A DNA stretch of 54,577 bases from Bacteroidaceae bacterium (GCA_017516885.1 JAFXAR010000043.1:1-54577); one strand, 5' to 3'; shown: positions 1-9,562, counted from the stretch's first letter. Notes: generated by a model from the letters alone, not told the origin. Translations and numbers: made by a program.

Positions 1-4
1 CTGG

Positions 5-63
5 CTTGCAACTTGTTGCAAGACTGAGGAGTAGATGAATAATATGCATGTGATGACTGCCCA
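5..63. repeat. interspersed hairpin repeat, copy 1
   Basis: A near-perfect dyad (CTTGCAAC, TT, GTTGCAAG at 5-22) is followed by a stretch that recurs base for base at 657-699 (43 bp, copy 1 at 21-63). The copy at 640-699 has the same layout with a less perfect dyad. The two copies lie about 635 bp apart in direct orientation and bracket a gene-poor stretch. No transposase or open frame is linked to them. Confidence 0.7.
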
Positions 64-429
64 ACTCCTCCGTCTTCAAAACTTTGTTTTGAATCCACCT
101 CCTCTATTATGGGATAGAGGAGGACTGGGATTTTATTTTCAAGTGACACGTTTTACTGTTGTTATTCATAGTCTTTGTCACACCGACCATACCTTAATAA
201 AATAAATCAAAAGAGATTTTCGATGAGCGCAGCGAACTAACAGCATGTGAGGAATCTCTTGTTTCGCGGTCATTGTTATCCTGAACGAAGTCTAAGGAAC
301 CAAATGCTATACTAATGGAAAGAGATGTTTCGCTGCGGAATGACGCGGCGTGCGGCTTTGTGTTGTAAACTGACGAAAAATAGGGAAAATGGTAATTTTC
401 GTCAGTAGGAACTCGCTTGCAGAAATAAG
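64..429. other. gene-poor stretch with several small dyads
   Basis: No credible gene is seen. Visible structure: TCAAAAC/GTTTTGA (76-92); CCTCCTCTAT/ATAGAGGAGG (98-107 and 114-123); AAGAGATT/AATCTCTT (211-218 and 253-260); and CTGACGAAAA/TTTTCGTCAG (370-379 and 396-405). The density of short inverted repeats looks like accumulated small non-autonomous elements, but none can be named. Confidence 0.4.
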
Positions 430-561
430 ATGATAAAGAGAAACTGTTATTTAAATCAATTGATTCAATTGCGTGACCAGGATTTAATAAAAGTGGTCAC
501 GGGTATTCGCCGTTGTGGAAAGTCAACCCTGTTGCAGGACTTTCTTATTTCGCGGTTTTGA
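430..561 (+). pseudogene. N-terminal fragment of an AAA ATPase (AAA_14/DUF4143 type)
   Basis: An ATG opens a 43-codon frame that ends in TGA at 559-561. The product contains VTGIRRCGKSTLL (a Walker A P-loop, GxxxxGKS/T), preceded by the polar helix typical of the start of AAA_14/DUF4143 ATPases, which are normally near 400 residues. Everything after the P-loop is missing: no Walker B, no DUF4143 domain. The fragment lies between the two copies of the 43-bp repeat, so it is best read as the stub of a deleted gene. Family assignment rests on the P-loop and its context only. Confidence 0.65.
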
Positions 562-639
562 GATCCCTCGCTTCGCCGCGGTATGAACAGAATCCGCGGA
601 AAAAACATTCCAAGTGCTCCTCATGCGAAGAGGAGCTGT

Positions 640-699
640 CTTGCAACATAGTTGCTAGACTGAGGAGTAGATGAATAATATGCATGTGATGACTGCCCA
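640..699. repeat. interspersed hairpin repeat, copy 2
   Basis: This is the second copy of the repeat at 5-63. The left arm CTTGCAAC (640-647) is kept and the right arm has decayed to GTTGCTAG (651-658). The following 43 bases (657-699) are identical to 21-63. Such exact identity in non-coding DNA suggests a recent duplication or a mobile or selected repeat. Confidence 0.7.
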
Positions 700-718
700 A
701 ACTCTTCCGTTAGACAAT

Positions 719-750
719 AAAAAATGGCGGTCGTATGACCGCCATTTTTT
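719..750. terminator. hairpin terminator, usable in both directions
   Basis: A 13-bp stem AAAAATGGCGGTC / GACCGCCATTTTT with a GTAT loop has A and T tracts on both sides. It lies just downstream of the minus-strand winged-helix gene ending at 769 and would end that transcript. Confidence 0.85.
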
Positions 751-768
751 ATACTTTGATGCTTCAAA

Positions 769-966
769 TTACTTGAGAGCGAAGATTTCCTCCTCACCTG
801 CTACGCAAGAGAAGATTTTATCCTCACGGAGCAACCAGCCAAGGCCAAGGTACAGCTCCTTCTCTTTCAGTTTTGCCTTTGTCTTAATCTCTTTCAATGT
901 GAGACCCTCTGTCTCGTTCAAAGCAGTCCAGATGCGGCCTGCAAATGCACCAGCATTTTCAATCAT
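769..966 (-). CDS. DUF2582 winged-helix protein
   Basis: A 65-residue acidic protein. The pattern of an N-terminal helix ending in RIWTALNE, then LTLKEIKTKAKL (helix-turn-helix), then a LYLGLGWLLREDKI wing fits the winged-helix family DUF2582 (PF10771), common in Bacteroidota as a single-domain protein of 60-80 residues. In this family the fold resembles a DNA-binding domain but no target is known. It is monocistronic, with a terminator at 719-750 and a long AT-rich upstream region. The function is unknown; family assignment is fairly secure from the conserved GLGWL-REDKI signature. Confidence 0.8.
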   Translation of the reverse strand: MIENAGAFAGRIWTALNETEGLTLKEIKTKAKLKEKELYLGLGWLLREDKIFSCVAGEEEIFALK

Positions 967-1134
967 AGTTCTAATATTTAAAATTCAACACTAATATTCT
1001 TTTTCTTTAAAAACATTGACGTTCAGCTGTTTGGCGTTTATGCCTATGCCGAAAGCCTCCGTTTTTTAAATTCGGGTGCAAAGGTACTGCTTTTTTTTTA
1101 TATAACAAACAAAAGTTGGTGATTTTCAATAATA
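967..1134. other. AT-rich intergenic region
   Basis: This 168-bp gap separates two minus-strand genes and contains the leader of the 769-966 gene. No convincing promoter box or RNA structure was found in it. Confidence 0.4.
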
Positions 1135-1611
1135 TTATTCATTGTTAATGCTTTTTTCACTCTTTTTTGCTATATATTCGCACCAAATGCGCGCTGATTC
1201 CTCTACCATTTTTACGCATGGGCGTTTCTTGTAGTATTCGGCGCTTCTTGCTTCGGGCGTTGCCGGGGTAGGGGCGTTCTTGGCGAGACCGAGCAGTTCG
1301 GCGCATATAAGCGAACCATTGCGCTTGCGGAACTCTTCGGCCAGTTCCTGTACGGTTTTATAGTTTGCCTCTTTGCCTTGGCGGTCTTTCCCATCGGTGC
1401 ACCCGGTTTCAAGTCCTGCGAGCATAAAGAGGCCGCATGCTGCGCCGCAAGTCTGGCGCATGCGTCCTATTCCGCCGCCAAAGGATGCCGACATTTTCAA
1501 TGCCTGTTCGGGGGTAAAGCCATATAGGTCGGCAAATGCGGCTACTACCGACTGGCTGCAGTTGTATCCCTCTTTAAAGAGTGATACGGCTTTTTCTATT
1601 CTTTCTTCCAT
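1135..1611 (-). CDS. C_GCAxxG_C_C family protein (putative redox protein)
   Basis: 158 residues. The conserved cysteine pattern of family TIGR01909/PF09719 is visible: GYNCSQ near residue 18, CGAACGLFML near 55-64, then later isolated cysteines (GCTDG, ICAELL, RPCVKM). The cysteines suggest a metal or disulfide redox role, but the family has no proven function. The start lies 18 nt after the stop of the peptidase gene upstream (1630-3747), so both are probably one transcript. The length is normal and the frame is intact. Confidence 0.85.
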   Translation of the reverse strand: MEERIEKAVSLFKEGYNCSQSVVAAFADLYGFTPEQALKMSASFGGGIGRMRQTCGAACGLFMLAGLETGCTDGKDRQGKEANYKTVQELAEEFRKRNGSLICAELLGLAKNAPTPATPEARSAEYYKKRPCVKMVEESARIWCEYIAKKSEKSINNE

Positions 1612-1629
1612 AAATTTACCGTTTGGTGG

Positions 1630-3747
1630 TTATTTAAGTCCGCGTGCGCGGAGGAGTGCTGCCGGGTCGGGGTCTGCTCCGCGGAATTTCTTGTATTCGC
1701 GCATGGGGTCTTTGCTGCCGCCCATTTCAATAAGGCTCTTGAAGGCTGCTGCGGTGTTCTTGTCGAAGATGCCTTTTTCAAGGAACAGTTCAAAGGCGTC
1801 GCAGTCAAGGACTTCGGCCCACAGATATGAGTAGTAGCCAACTTCATAGCCGCCGCTGAATACATGCGAGAAGTTGGTGCTGCGGTAGCGGTATTCTATT
1901 TCGGGTATGAAGCCGAGTTCCTTGCGCAGCTGCTGTTCGTACTCGTTGCAGTTGAAATTGCTGTAATCGTCAATGAGGTGCATTTTCATGTCGAGCAAGG
2001 CTGCGGCTACAAGCTCTGTTGTCTCAAAGCCCATGTTGAAGTGGGCGCTCTTCTGCATCTTCTCAATGAGTTCGGCCGGTATTGGCTCGCCGCTTTCGTA
2101 ATGCTTTGCGAATGTGGGCATCACAGAGGGGTGTACTGACCATTTTTCGTTAATTTGCGAGAAGAGCTCCACAAAGTCGTGCTTGACGTTTGTTCCGCTT
2201 ACGCTCGGGTAGTGTGCCTGTGTGAGCAGTCCGTGCAGGGCGTGGCCGAATTCGTGGAACAGGGTGCGTGTCTCGTCAATGTTGAGCAGGGCGGGGATGT
2301 TGCCTTGCGGTGCTGTAAAGTTGCAGACGTTTACAATCATTGGGCGCACCTCCTGGCCGCAGATGTTTCTTTGGTTCACGAAGTTTGTCATCCATGCGCC
2401 CTGGCGCTTTGTGGCGCGGGGGAAGAAGTCGGTGTAGAATATTCCAAGATGCTTGCCGTTGCTGTCAAGAACTTCGTAGGTTTCCACCTCGCTGTTGTAT
2501 ACCGGAATGCCGGTGCGCTTCTCGAATTTGACGCCGTAGAGCTTTTCGGCGCAGTCAAATGCTCCCTGGAGTACATTCTCGAGCTTGAAGTAGGGCTTTA
2601 TTGCCTCGTCGTTGAGGGCATATTTCTCCTTGCGCAGCTTTTCGGTGTAGTAGAACCAGTCCCAGCCTTCTATCTTGATTCCTGCGCCTTCGCGGTCGGC
2701 AATCTTTTGCAGTTCGGCTTTCTCCTCCTTGGCGCGCTGCAGTGCCGGTTGCCAGATGCTGTTCATGAGGCTGAGCGCCGCTTCGGGTGTCTTTGCCATC
2801 TTTTCGCTGAGCACAAAGTGGGCGTATGTCTTATAGCCAAGCAGCTTTGCCTTTTCCTGACGCAGTTGGAGGATTTCTTTTATTATGGCTGTGTTGTTGT
2901 TCTGGTTGTCGTTGTTGCCGCGGCCGTAGTATGCCTTGTACACCTTCTCGCGTAATGAGCGGTTGTCGGCATACTGAAGGAATGGAATGCAGCTTGGCTT
3001 GTCGAGCGTGAAGGTCCAGCTTTTGCCATCTTTGCCGGCGGCTGCGTCAATTACTCCCTGGGGAAGGCCGCTGAGGTCTTTCGGGTCTGTGATTACGAGC
3101 TTGAAGTCCTTGTTGTCGGCAAGAAGGTTGCTGCCGAACTTTACCGACAGAAGTCCTAATTGGGTGTCAATTTCAAGAAGCTTTGCCTTGTCTTCCTGGC
3201 TGAGGAGCGCGCCGCCGCGCACGAATGACTGGTAGTAGTTGTCGAGCACAATCATCTGCTCTTCGTCAAGGCCGAGGCTGTTGCGGCTGTCGTAAAGGGC
3301 GCGTATGCGCGAGAAGAGGGTGTCGTTCATGAAAATGTAACCGTTGAGGTCGGTCATTTTGGGAATGGCATATTCCTCAATCTCTGTCATTTGGGGCGTG
3401 TTTTCGCTTTCGTTGAGGTTGAAGAATATTGAACTTACCTTTTCAAGGTTCTTGCCGCTAAGCTCAAGGGCTTCCACTGTGTTGGCGTATGTGGGGGCTT
3501 CCTTGTTCTCAATTATTTTCTTTATGTCGGCGCGTTTTTCGGCAAATGCCTGGTCGAACGCCGGCTTGTAGTCCTCAATCTTGAACTTGTCAAACTCAGG
3601 CGCTCCGAACGGCGCCTTGCTTTCGGCAAGCAAGGTGTTCTCCGCTTTCTGCCTGTTTTCGTTCTCTTTTCCGTTTTCTTTCTGTTTGCATGCGTTCATA
3701 CCTAACAAAATTGATAGTGTAAATACTGAACAAATAATTTTTTTCAT
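1630..3747 (-). CDS. dcp: peptidyl-dipeptidase Dcp, M3 family, lipoprotein
   Basis: A 705-residue zinc metallopeptidase that removes C-terminal dipeptides. The N-terminus is a signal peptide ending in a lipobox (LGMNAC, Cys20), so the enzyme is probably membrane-anchored and periplasmic; E. coli Dcp has no such signal. The catalytic motif HEFGH is at residues 498-502 with the third zinc ligand Glu527 in FVELFSQ, the spacing expected for M3 thimet-type peptidases. A Lys/Glu-rich linker follows the lipobox. It leads an operon with the C_GCAxxG_C_C gene. A TATCTTAGC element on the minus strand (3779 to 3771) could be its -7 box. Confidence 0.95.
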   Translation of the reverse strand: MKKIICSVFTLSILLGMNACKQKENGKENENRQKAENTLLAESKAPFGAPEFDKFKIEDYKPAFDQAFAEKRADIKKIIENKEAPTYANTVEALELSGKNLEKVSSIFFNLNESENTPQMTEIEEYAIPKMTDLNGYIFMNDTLFSRIRALYDSRNSLGLDEEQMIVLDNYYQSFVRGGALLSQEDKAKLLEIDTQLGLLSVKFGSNLLADNKDFKLVITDPKDLSGLPQGVIDAAAGKDGKSWTFTLDKPSCIPFLQYADNRSLREKVYKAYYGRGNNDNQNNNTAIIKEILQLRQEKAKLLGYKTYAHFVLSEKMAKTPEAALSLMNSIWQPALQRAKEEKAELQKIADREGAGIKIEGWDWFYYTEKLRKEKYALNDEAIKPYFKLENVLQGAFDCAEKLYGVKFEKRTGIPVYNSEVETYEVLDSNGKHLGIFYTDFFPRATKRQGAWMTNFVNQRNICGQEVRPMIVNVCNFTAPQGNIPALLNIDETRTLFHEFGHALHGLLTQAHYPSVSGTNVKHDFVELFSQINEKWSVHPSVMPTFAKHYESGEPIPAELIEKMQKSAHFNMGFETTELVAAALLDMKMHLIDDYSNFNCNEYEQQLRKELGFIPEIEYRYRSTNFSHVFSGGYEVGYYSYLWAEVLDCDAFELFLEKGIFDKNTAAAFKSLIEMGGSKDPMREYKKFRGADPDPAALLRARGLK

Positions 3748-3791
3748 ATATAAAGTTTCTATATTATTTTGCTAAGATAGTAAAAAAATAT

Positions 3792-3828
3792 AATCCGTTT
3801 GACTTTATTTGAGGAAATCAAACGGATT
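3792..3828 (-). terminator. Rho-independent terminator of the 3855-4733 gene
   Basis: An 11-bp stem (AATCCGTTTGA / TCAAACGGATT) with a 15-nt loop, followed on the minus strand by an ATATTTTTTT tract. Confidence 0.8.
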
Positions 3829-3854
3829 GTCATTGAATACTGGAGCTTTTTCAG

Positions 3855-4733
3855 TTATCTGTATTCGTATCCTATGACCTCAAGACCAAGATTCATTGGA
3901 ATTTTCTCAGGTTCGGCAACTGCTCCGTTGCGTATGTATCCTGCTTTGAGGAAGAGGGGGAAGAATATGCTCTTCTTGCTCATTTCGTATCTCTTCTTGT
4001 TGTCCCACGACTCCTCGTCCTGCCACTCCTTTTGGGCTTCTTCGCTGCAGTGTACAAACTTTACCGATACATAGTATCTGCCGGCATCTAATCTGATTAC
4101 CTCTTTGGGCGCAATGGCTATTTCCTGCTTTTTTGGGCTTGTGGGGATGTTGACGTATATTGGCCGCTTCAGTATGTTGGCTAAACTGCCGGTTTCTTCA
4201 CCGGTGCGGTAGATGTTTATGCTCAGCTTAAGGCTGTCAATTGCGTTTGACTGTACTCTGAAACGTATTTCCTCAACATCGAAAGTTCTTTTGCTCTCTA
4301 TTATCGAGCCTATTTCGTTGCCTATGTTTGCCGGTGTCCACATGGTTTTTGCGCCTTTTACCCGCATTCCCCTGTTTGCTAATTTAGCCTTTTTCCTTTT
4401 TCCCGAAAATACAGTAATTTCCTTAAGTTCTCTTGTGTGCATTCTTACGGTTAATGGAGTTCCGCTGCCGAGCAGTTCCTTAGCTGCAATTTCCTTTTTG
4501 CCGTATGAGACATGGGAGAAGGTTACGGTGTCGTTGCCTGTGGCGGGTATCTTGAGGCTGAAATGCCCGCTTGCGCTTGACACTGTGCCTGTTCCTTTGC
4601 CCATAATGCCTACTGTGACGAATTCTACAGCGTTGCCGTCTTCGTTTACTATGCAGCCTTCGATTCTCTTGTATTCTTGCGCCTGTGCCGTAAAAGAGGC
4701 TGCAAGAAGGAGTGTTGCAAATATTTTCTTCAT
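3855..4733 (-). CDS. exported carboxypeptidase-regulatory-like domain protein
   Basis: 292 residues. A Sec signal peptide is visible (MKKIFATLLLAASFTAQAQ, cleavage after AQA). Residues about 22-100 form a CarboxypepD_reg-like beta sandwich (IEGCIVNEDGNAVEFVTV, then FSHVSYGKKE), the N-terminal module of SusC/TonB-linked and other Bacteroidota envelope proteins. The remaining 190 residues are unrecognised, basic at first (KRKKAKLANRG) and then beta-rich. There is no TonB plug, barrel or C-terminal sorting domain, so it is not a SusC fragment. It follows the XRE gene by 53 nt and has its own terminator. Probable periplasmic or outer-membrane protein of unknown function. Confidence 0.75.
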   Translation of the reverse strand: MKKIFATLLLAASFTAQAQEYKRIEGCIVNEDGNAVEFVTVGIMGKGTGTVSSASGHFSLKIPATGNDTVTFSHVSYGKKEIAAKELLGSGTPLTVRMHTRELKEITVFSGKRKKAKLANRGMRVKGAKTMWTPANIGNEIGSIIESKRTFDVEEIRFRVQSNAIDSLKLSINIYRTGEETGSLANILKRPIYVNIPTSPKKQEIAIAPKEVIRLDAGRYYVSVKFVHCSEEAQKEWQDEESWDNKKRYEMSKKSIFFPLFLKAGYIRNGAVAEPEKIPMNLGLEVIGYEYR

Positions 4734-4786
4734 AATTTTTTTTTAAAATGAAGCATGTTGTTTTTTAAACGTCACTTAGGTGTCTG

Positions 4787-4993
4787 TCATTCGGCTCTGT
4801 ATTCAAGAATGTCACCCGGCTGGCAGTCAAGCGCCTTGCACAGTGCATCAAGGGTGCTGAAGCGTACAGCCTTGGCCTTTCCTGTCTTCAATATTGAGAG
4901 GTTGGCTTGTGTTATTCCTATTTTTTCGGCAAGCTCGCCCGAAGTCATCTTGCGCCTTGCAAGCATGACATCAACATTTACTATAATTGACAT
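4787..4993 (-). CDS. small XRE/Cro-C1 regulator paired with DUF2975
   Basis: A 68-residue protein that is essentially one HTH_XRE domain: MLARRKMTSGELAEKIGITQ gives helices 1-2 and ANLSILKTGKAKAVRFSTLD gives the recognition helix, ending in CQPGDILEYR, the typical C-terminus of YozG-like regulators. It starts 15 nt downstream of the DUF2975 gene. Small XRE proteins of this kind are usually encoded next to a DUF2975 membrane protein and are presumed to work with it. It probably autoregulates the operon. Confidence 0.9.
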   Translation of the reverse strand: MSIIVNVDVMLARRKMTSGELAEKIGITQANLSILKTGKAKAVRFSTLDALCKALDCQPGDILEYRAE

Positions 4994-5008
4994 GATGTGC
5001 TGCGTTTA

Positions 5009-5482
5009 TTATATAGTCAAATTATTCTCCTCGCTCACTCTTACTGCTACCTTATATATAAGTGCAAAAACAACGAGCAGCGCTGCATAGAGCAATGTGT
5101 CGCCGTTGATTGCAAATGCAGCGTGGCTGCTGCTGGTCAGGGCGGTGGCTATGTTGTCGTCGCAGATGTTGCCTATTAGGTAACTGCCGGCAATGCAGTA
5201 GAGTATAGTTACATTTATGCCCGGAAAAAGAACGCCGCTCTTTATGGCCTTAATCTGCTTGAAAAGGAATACCATGATAAGGGCGTAGAACATGGACTTG
5301 AACAGCAGACGCCCGGTAAATATGGCCGCCTGGAGAGGGTAGAGCTCTTCGTGCCATACAATGCAGCCTTCGCCGCTTCCGGTGCTGATAAAATAACTTT
5401 GGCAAAAAATCCATACAATGCTTACTGTGCATAACAGTGATGCCGCAACGGCAATTCCTGTCATTCCTTTGCTTGTTTTCAT
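5009..5482 (-). CDS. DUF2975 integral membrane protein
   Basis: 157 residues with four hydrophobic segments (about 9-29, 53-75, 85-108 and 124-146). FTGRLLFKSMFYALIMVFLFKQI and the general layout match DUF2975 (PF11188). It forms an operon with the XRE regulator at 4787-4993. The pair resembles a membrane sensor with a dedicated small repressor, but the ligand is unknown. Its promoter is at 5526-5556. Confidence 0.85.
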   Translation of the reverse strand: MKTSKGMTGIAVAASLLCTVSIVWIFCQSYFISTGSGEGCIVWHEELYPLQAAIFTGRLLFKSMFYALIMVFLFKQIKAIKSGVLFPGINVTILYCIAGSYLIGNICDDNIATALTSSSHAAFAINGDTLLYAALLVVFALIYKVAVRVSEENNLTI

Positions 5483-5525
5483 GATTCAGATGTTTTTTTA
5501 TGAATTGTTATTTTTCTTTCTCGGT

Positions 5526-5556
5526 GCAAATATATGGTGAATTTATTGCAAAACAA
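5526..5556 (-). promoter_or_regulatory. Bacteroidota promoter of the DUF2975/XRE operon
   Basis: On the minus strand TTG (5556-5554) is followed after 19 nt by TATATTTGC (5534-5526), a full match to the -7 consensus TAnnTTTG. The start codon is 44 nt further on. Confidence 0.7.
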
Positions 5557-5751
5557 TAAAAAGTATTGGAAAAACAATAAATTTAATATTGTTTAACGAT
5601 AAAAGAACTGCAGAGTGCGGATAATCCTGATTTGCTTGCTTTGAGAGATACATCTCGCAAACGGCGACCCGCGTGACGCTTATCAGCTTACCCGCTGAGG
5701 ACGGAAAGAGAGTTTTTAAACCGTTTTTTATAACTTCTTGCTGCGGTTGCA
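5557..5751. other. upstream region of glyA with a possible structured element
   Basis: No protein gene is supported here; the 73-codon minus frame at 5543-5764 looks accidental. From about 5637 to 5712 the base composition turns GC-rich in otherwise AT-rich DNA, with GAGAT/ATCTC (5645-5656) and several GCG/CGC complementarities, then T-rich tracts at 5713-5732. This could be a small RNA between the two promoters, but I cannot derive a convincing fold or name a family. Confidence 0.25.
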
Positions 5752-5780
5752 TTGTAAGTGGCATATTTTTGCTATCTTCG
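5752..5780 (+). promoter_or_regulatory. probable glyA promoter
   Basis: TTG at 5752 and TATCTTCG at 5773-5780 with an 18-nt gap resemble the Bacteroidota -33/-7 pair, with the -7 box deviating (TTCG for TTTG). The same TATCTTCGC variant occurs before pgk. Confidence 0.5.
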
Positions 5781-5860
5781 TGGCATGATGATTTAACGGA
5801 CTGTGGCAGAATGTGCTGCCGGTCAATTTATTTATAAATTTAAACAACTTTTATATCAAG

Positions 5861-7141
5861 ATGAAACGTGACAGACATATTTTTCAGTTAATTGAGAGTG
5901 AATACCGCCGTCAGTTAAAGGGTATTGAACTTATTGCATCGGAGAATTTTGTGAGCAACGAGGTTATGCAGGCTATGGGCTCTGTGCTTACAAACAAATA
6001 TGCCGAGGGTTATCCCGGCAAGCGCTACTATGGCGGCTGTGAGGTGGTTGACATTGTTGAGGATATTGCACGCGAGCGCCTGAAGGAACTGTATGATGCC
6101 GAGTGGGTAAATGTGCAGCCTCATTCGGGCGCGCAGGCCAATGCGGCTGTGTTCCTTGCCGTGCTGAATCCGGGAGACAAGTTCATGGGGCTTAACCTGG
6201 CTCATGGCGGCCATCTCTCGCACGGTTCGGCTGTAAATACATCGGGGCTTATATATACTCCCTGCGAGTATAATCTTAATCCTGAAACCGGCCGTGTGGA
6301 CTATGACCAGATGGAGGAGGTTGCACTGCGCGAAAAGCCCAGGATGATTATTGGCGGCGGTTCGGCTTATTCCCGTGAGTGGGACTACAAGCGCATGCGC
6401 GAAATTGCCGACAAGGTGGGTGCAATTCTTATGGTGGATATGGCGCACCCGGCCGGATTGATTGCAGCCGGCTTGCTTGACAATCCTGTAAAATATGCCC
6501 ACATTGTGACCTCTACCACTCATAAGACTTTGCGCGGCCCGCGCGGCGGTGTAATAATCCTTGGAAAGGACTTCCCCAATCCATGGGGCAAGACAACTCC
6601 GAAGGGCGAGATTAAGATGATGTCGCAGCTGCTTGATTCGGCAGTGTTCCCCGGAATACAGGGCGGTCCGCTCGAGCATGTGATTGCTGCAAAGGCTGTG
6701 GCATTTGGCGAGGCGCTGCAGCTCGAATTCAAGGAGTATCAGGCGCAGGTGAAGCTGAATGCTTCAGTGCTGGCACAGGAACTTATGAACCGCGGTTTCG
6801 GCATTGTCTCAGGCGGAACAGACAACCACTCAATGCTTGTTGACTTGCGCAGCAAATATCCCGACCTTACAGGAAAGGTTGCCGAGAAGGCGCTTGTTGC
6901 AGCCGACATTACAGCAAACAAGAATATGGTTCCGTTTGATACACGCAGCGCATTCCAGACTTCAGGCATACGCCTCGGCACGCCGGCAATAACAACGCGT
7001 GGCGTAAAGGAGGATATGATGCCATTTATTGCTGAAATGATTGAGGCTGTGCTCAATGCTCCCGAGGACGAAAAGGCTATTGCAGCAGTGCGCAGAGAGG
7101 TAAATGAGACAATGGCCGAGTTCCCATTGTTTGCTTATTGA
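5861..7141 (+). CDS. glyA: serine hydroxymethyltransferase
   Basis: 426 residues. It makes glycine and 5,10-methylene-THF from serine. The N-terminal [14 protein letters not shown], the [14 protein letters not shown] loop and [13 protein letters not shown] with the PLP lysine at residue 222 are all standard. The frame extends upstream to 5813, but the ATG at 5861 gives the normal N-terminus ([15 protein letters not shown]), so that start is used. The gene is monocistronic; a promoter-like pair lies 80-110 nt upstream. Confidence 0.97.
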   Translation: MKRDRHIFQLIESEYRRQLKGIELIASENFVSNEVMQAMGSVLTNKYAEGYPGKRYYGGCEVVDIVEDIARERLKELYDAEWVNVQPHSGAQANAAVFLAVLNPGDKFMGLNLAHGGHLSHGSAVNTSGLIYTPCEYNLNPETGRVDYDQMEEVALREKPRMIIGGGSAYSREWDYKRMREIADKVGAILMVDMAHPAGLIAAGLLDNPVKYAHIVTSTTHKTLRGPRGGVIILGKDFPNPWGKTTPKGEIKMMSQLLDSAVFPGIQGGPLEHVIAAKAVAFGEALQLEFKEYQAQVKLNASVLAQELMNRGFGIVSGGTDNHSMLVDLRSKYPDLTGKVAEKALVAADITANKNMVPFDTRSAFQTSGIRLGTPAITTRGVKEDMMPFIAEMIEAVLNAPEDEKAIAAVRREVNETMAEFPLFAY

Positions 7142-7329
7142 TGATTACAGAACTTGCCGGTGTGTTCTTTTCCGAAGATGACTGACAAATGTATTTGATA
7201 CCCGAAATTTGGCAACACTCGTTGTAGAATAGCAAAGTAACTTTGCATTTAACTAGTTTGCACAAATTTTCTTGCGTTACGCTTGCCTTCAAAATCCTCA
7301 TTTACGTTTTTATTCATCTCCCTACAAAC
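7142..7329. other. intergenic region with a decayed copy of the 84-bp repeat
   Basis: At 7201-7262 the order AAATTTGGC, CACTCGTTGT, then a GCAAAG/CTTTGC hairpin and AGTTTGC follows the layout of the 84-bp repeats at 7809 and 23311, but with many changes. No gene is seen. Confidence 0.4.
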
Positions 7330-7362
7330 GTGGGTGGCCCATTTCACTTTTGGGTCACCCAC
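7330..7362. terminator. strong hairpin, terminator or leader
   Basis: A 12-bp stem GTGGGTGGCCCA / TGGGTCACCCAC with one G-T wobble and a 9-nt loop. It lies 190 nt after glyA and 113 nt before the next gene, and is followed by only a short T run, so it may be the end of glyA transcription or a leader structure of the 7475 gene. Confidence 0.5.
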
Positions 7363-7474
7363 CATCCTTTTATGCGGTTATCTTTTCCTCTTTTGCATTG
7401 TGGAAAATAATAGGTTGATATTGGAATGTTCACGGCTGTTTTTCTTAAATACATTTGCTGAAAGAAGAAATTTT

Positions 7475-7711
7475 ATGGACGATAGAGAAATTTTGTTGGA
7501 CAGAATGCTTCCCGGCGAGTGCTACACATTGGATGAACTGGAATCGCTTACGGAATTTAACCGCCTGCGGCTTTTAAAACTGTTGCTCGGCCTATTGCAT
7601 GAGGGATGCATTGAGAGCAGGAGTGCTGGCAATGGGGCTGCCTATGTAAATGTCTATGGCAAACGTGTTGTAGAGAGATATTTTACTTCGGCGTTCTTTG
7701 AGCTGTTTTAG
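7475..7711 (+). CDS. small winged-helix-like hypothetical protein
   Basis: 78 residues from the ATG at 7475. The same frame stays open back to 7283, but that part is low-quality hydrophobic sequence. The protein reads as a helix-turn-helix followed by a wing (YTLDELESLTEFNRLRLLKLLLGLLHEGCIE, described here in parts: helix 16-27, helix 30-44), then a C-terminal strand and aromatic tail. A TACATTTGC -7 box at 7450-7458 fits a very short leader. No family recognised; a small DNA-binding protein of MarR/ArsR-like topology is possible. Confidence 0.6.
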   Translation: MDDREILLDRMLPGECYTLDELESLTEFNRLRLLKLLLGLLHEGCIESRSAGNGAAYVNVYGKRVVERYFTSAFFELF

Positions 7712-7808
7712 TTGCTGAAAACGGCGGGGAATCTGTCCGTTGCAGGGATTATTGGAAAATTTAACAAATGATATGACTGTTTGAGGGCAAATAGTTGGGA
7801 AATATTGC

Positions 7809-7986
7809 TATATTTGCGCTACGCGCGAACATAGCCTGCACTCGCTGTAATAAACATTGAAACAAGTTTCATGTTTCTTGCTCGTTTGTTCGTATATTTG
7901 CGCTACGCGCGAACATAGCCTGCACTCGCTGTGATAAACATTGAAACAAGTTTCATGTTTCTTGCTCGTTTGTTGTTATATTTGCG
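7809..7986 (+). repeat. 84-bp hairpin repeat, two tandem units plus the start of a third
   Basis: Units start with TATATTTGCG at 7809, 7893 and 7977, an exact 84-bp period. Each unit holds GCACTCGCTG, a stem with arms AAACATTGAAAC and GTTTCATGTTT separated by AA (7852-7876 in unit 1), and CTTGCTCGTTTGTT. The two units differ at only a few bases. The final TATATTTGCGG is a perfect Bacteroidota -7 box 56 nt before atpD, so the repeat probably supplies the operon's promoter. Related units precede ligA and rfbA. Confidence 0.85.
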
Positions 7987-8005
7987 GTAAACTGCAATTG
8001 TTTAA

Positions 8006-9556
<1,551 letters not shown>

Positions 9557-9562
9557 TGTTTT

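Noticed and set aside
671-994. 107-residue plus-strand frame over the DUF2582 gene
   Set aside because: It runs through a repeat, a terminator hairpin and the antisense of a recognised gene.
2155-2955. 266-residue plus-strand frame antisense to dcp
   Set aside because: It mirrors the codon pattern of a secure M3 peptidase gene, has a Cys/Val/Leu-heavy random-looking product and no start context.
5543-5764. 73-residue minus-strand frame upstream of glyA
   Set aside because: No family, overlaps the glyA promoter, and its first codons lie in promoter sequence.
5915-6679. 254-residue minus-strand frame within glyA
   Set aside because: Antisense shadow of a conserved gene; composition not protein-like.
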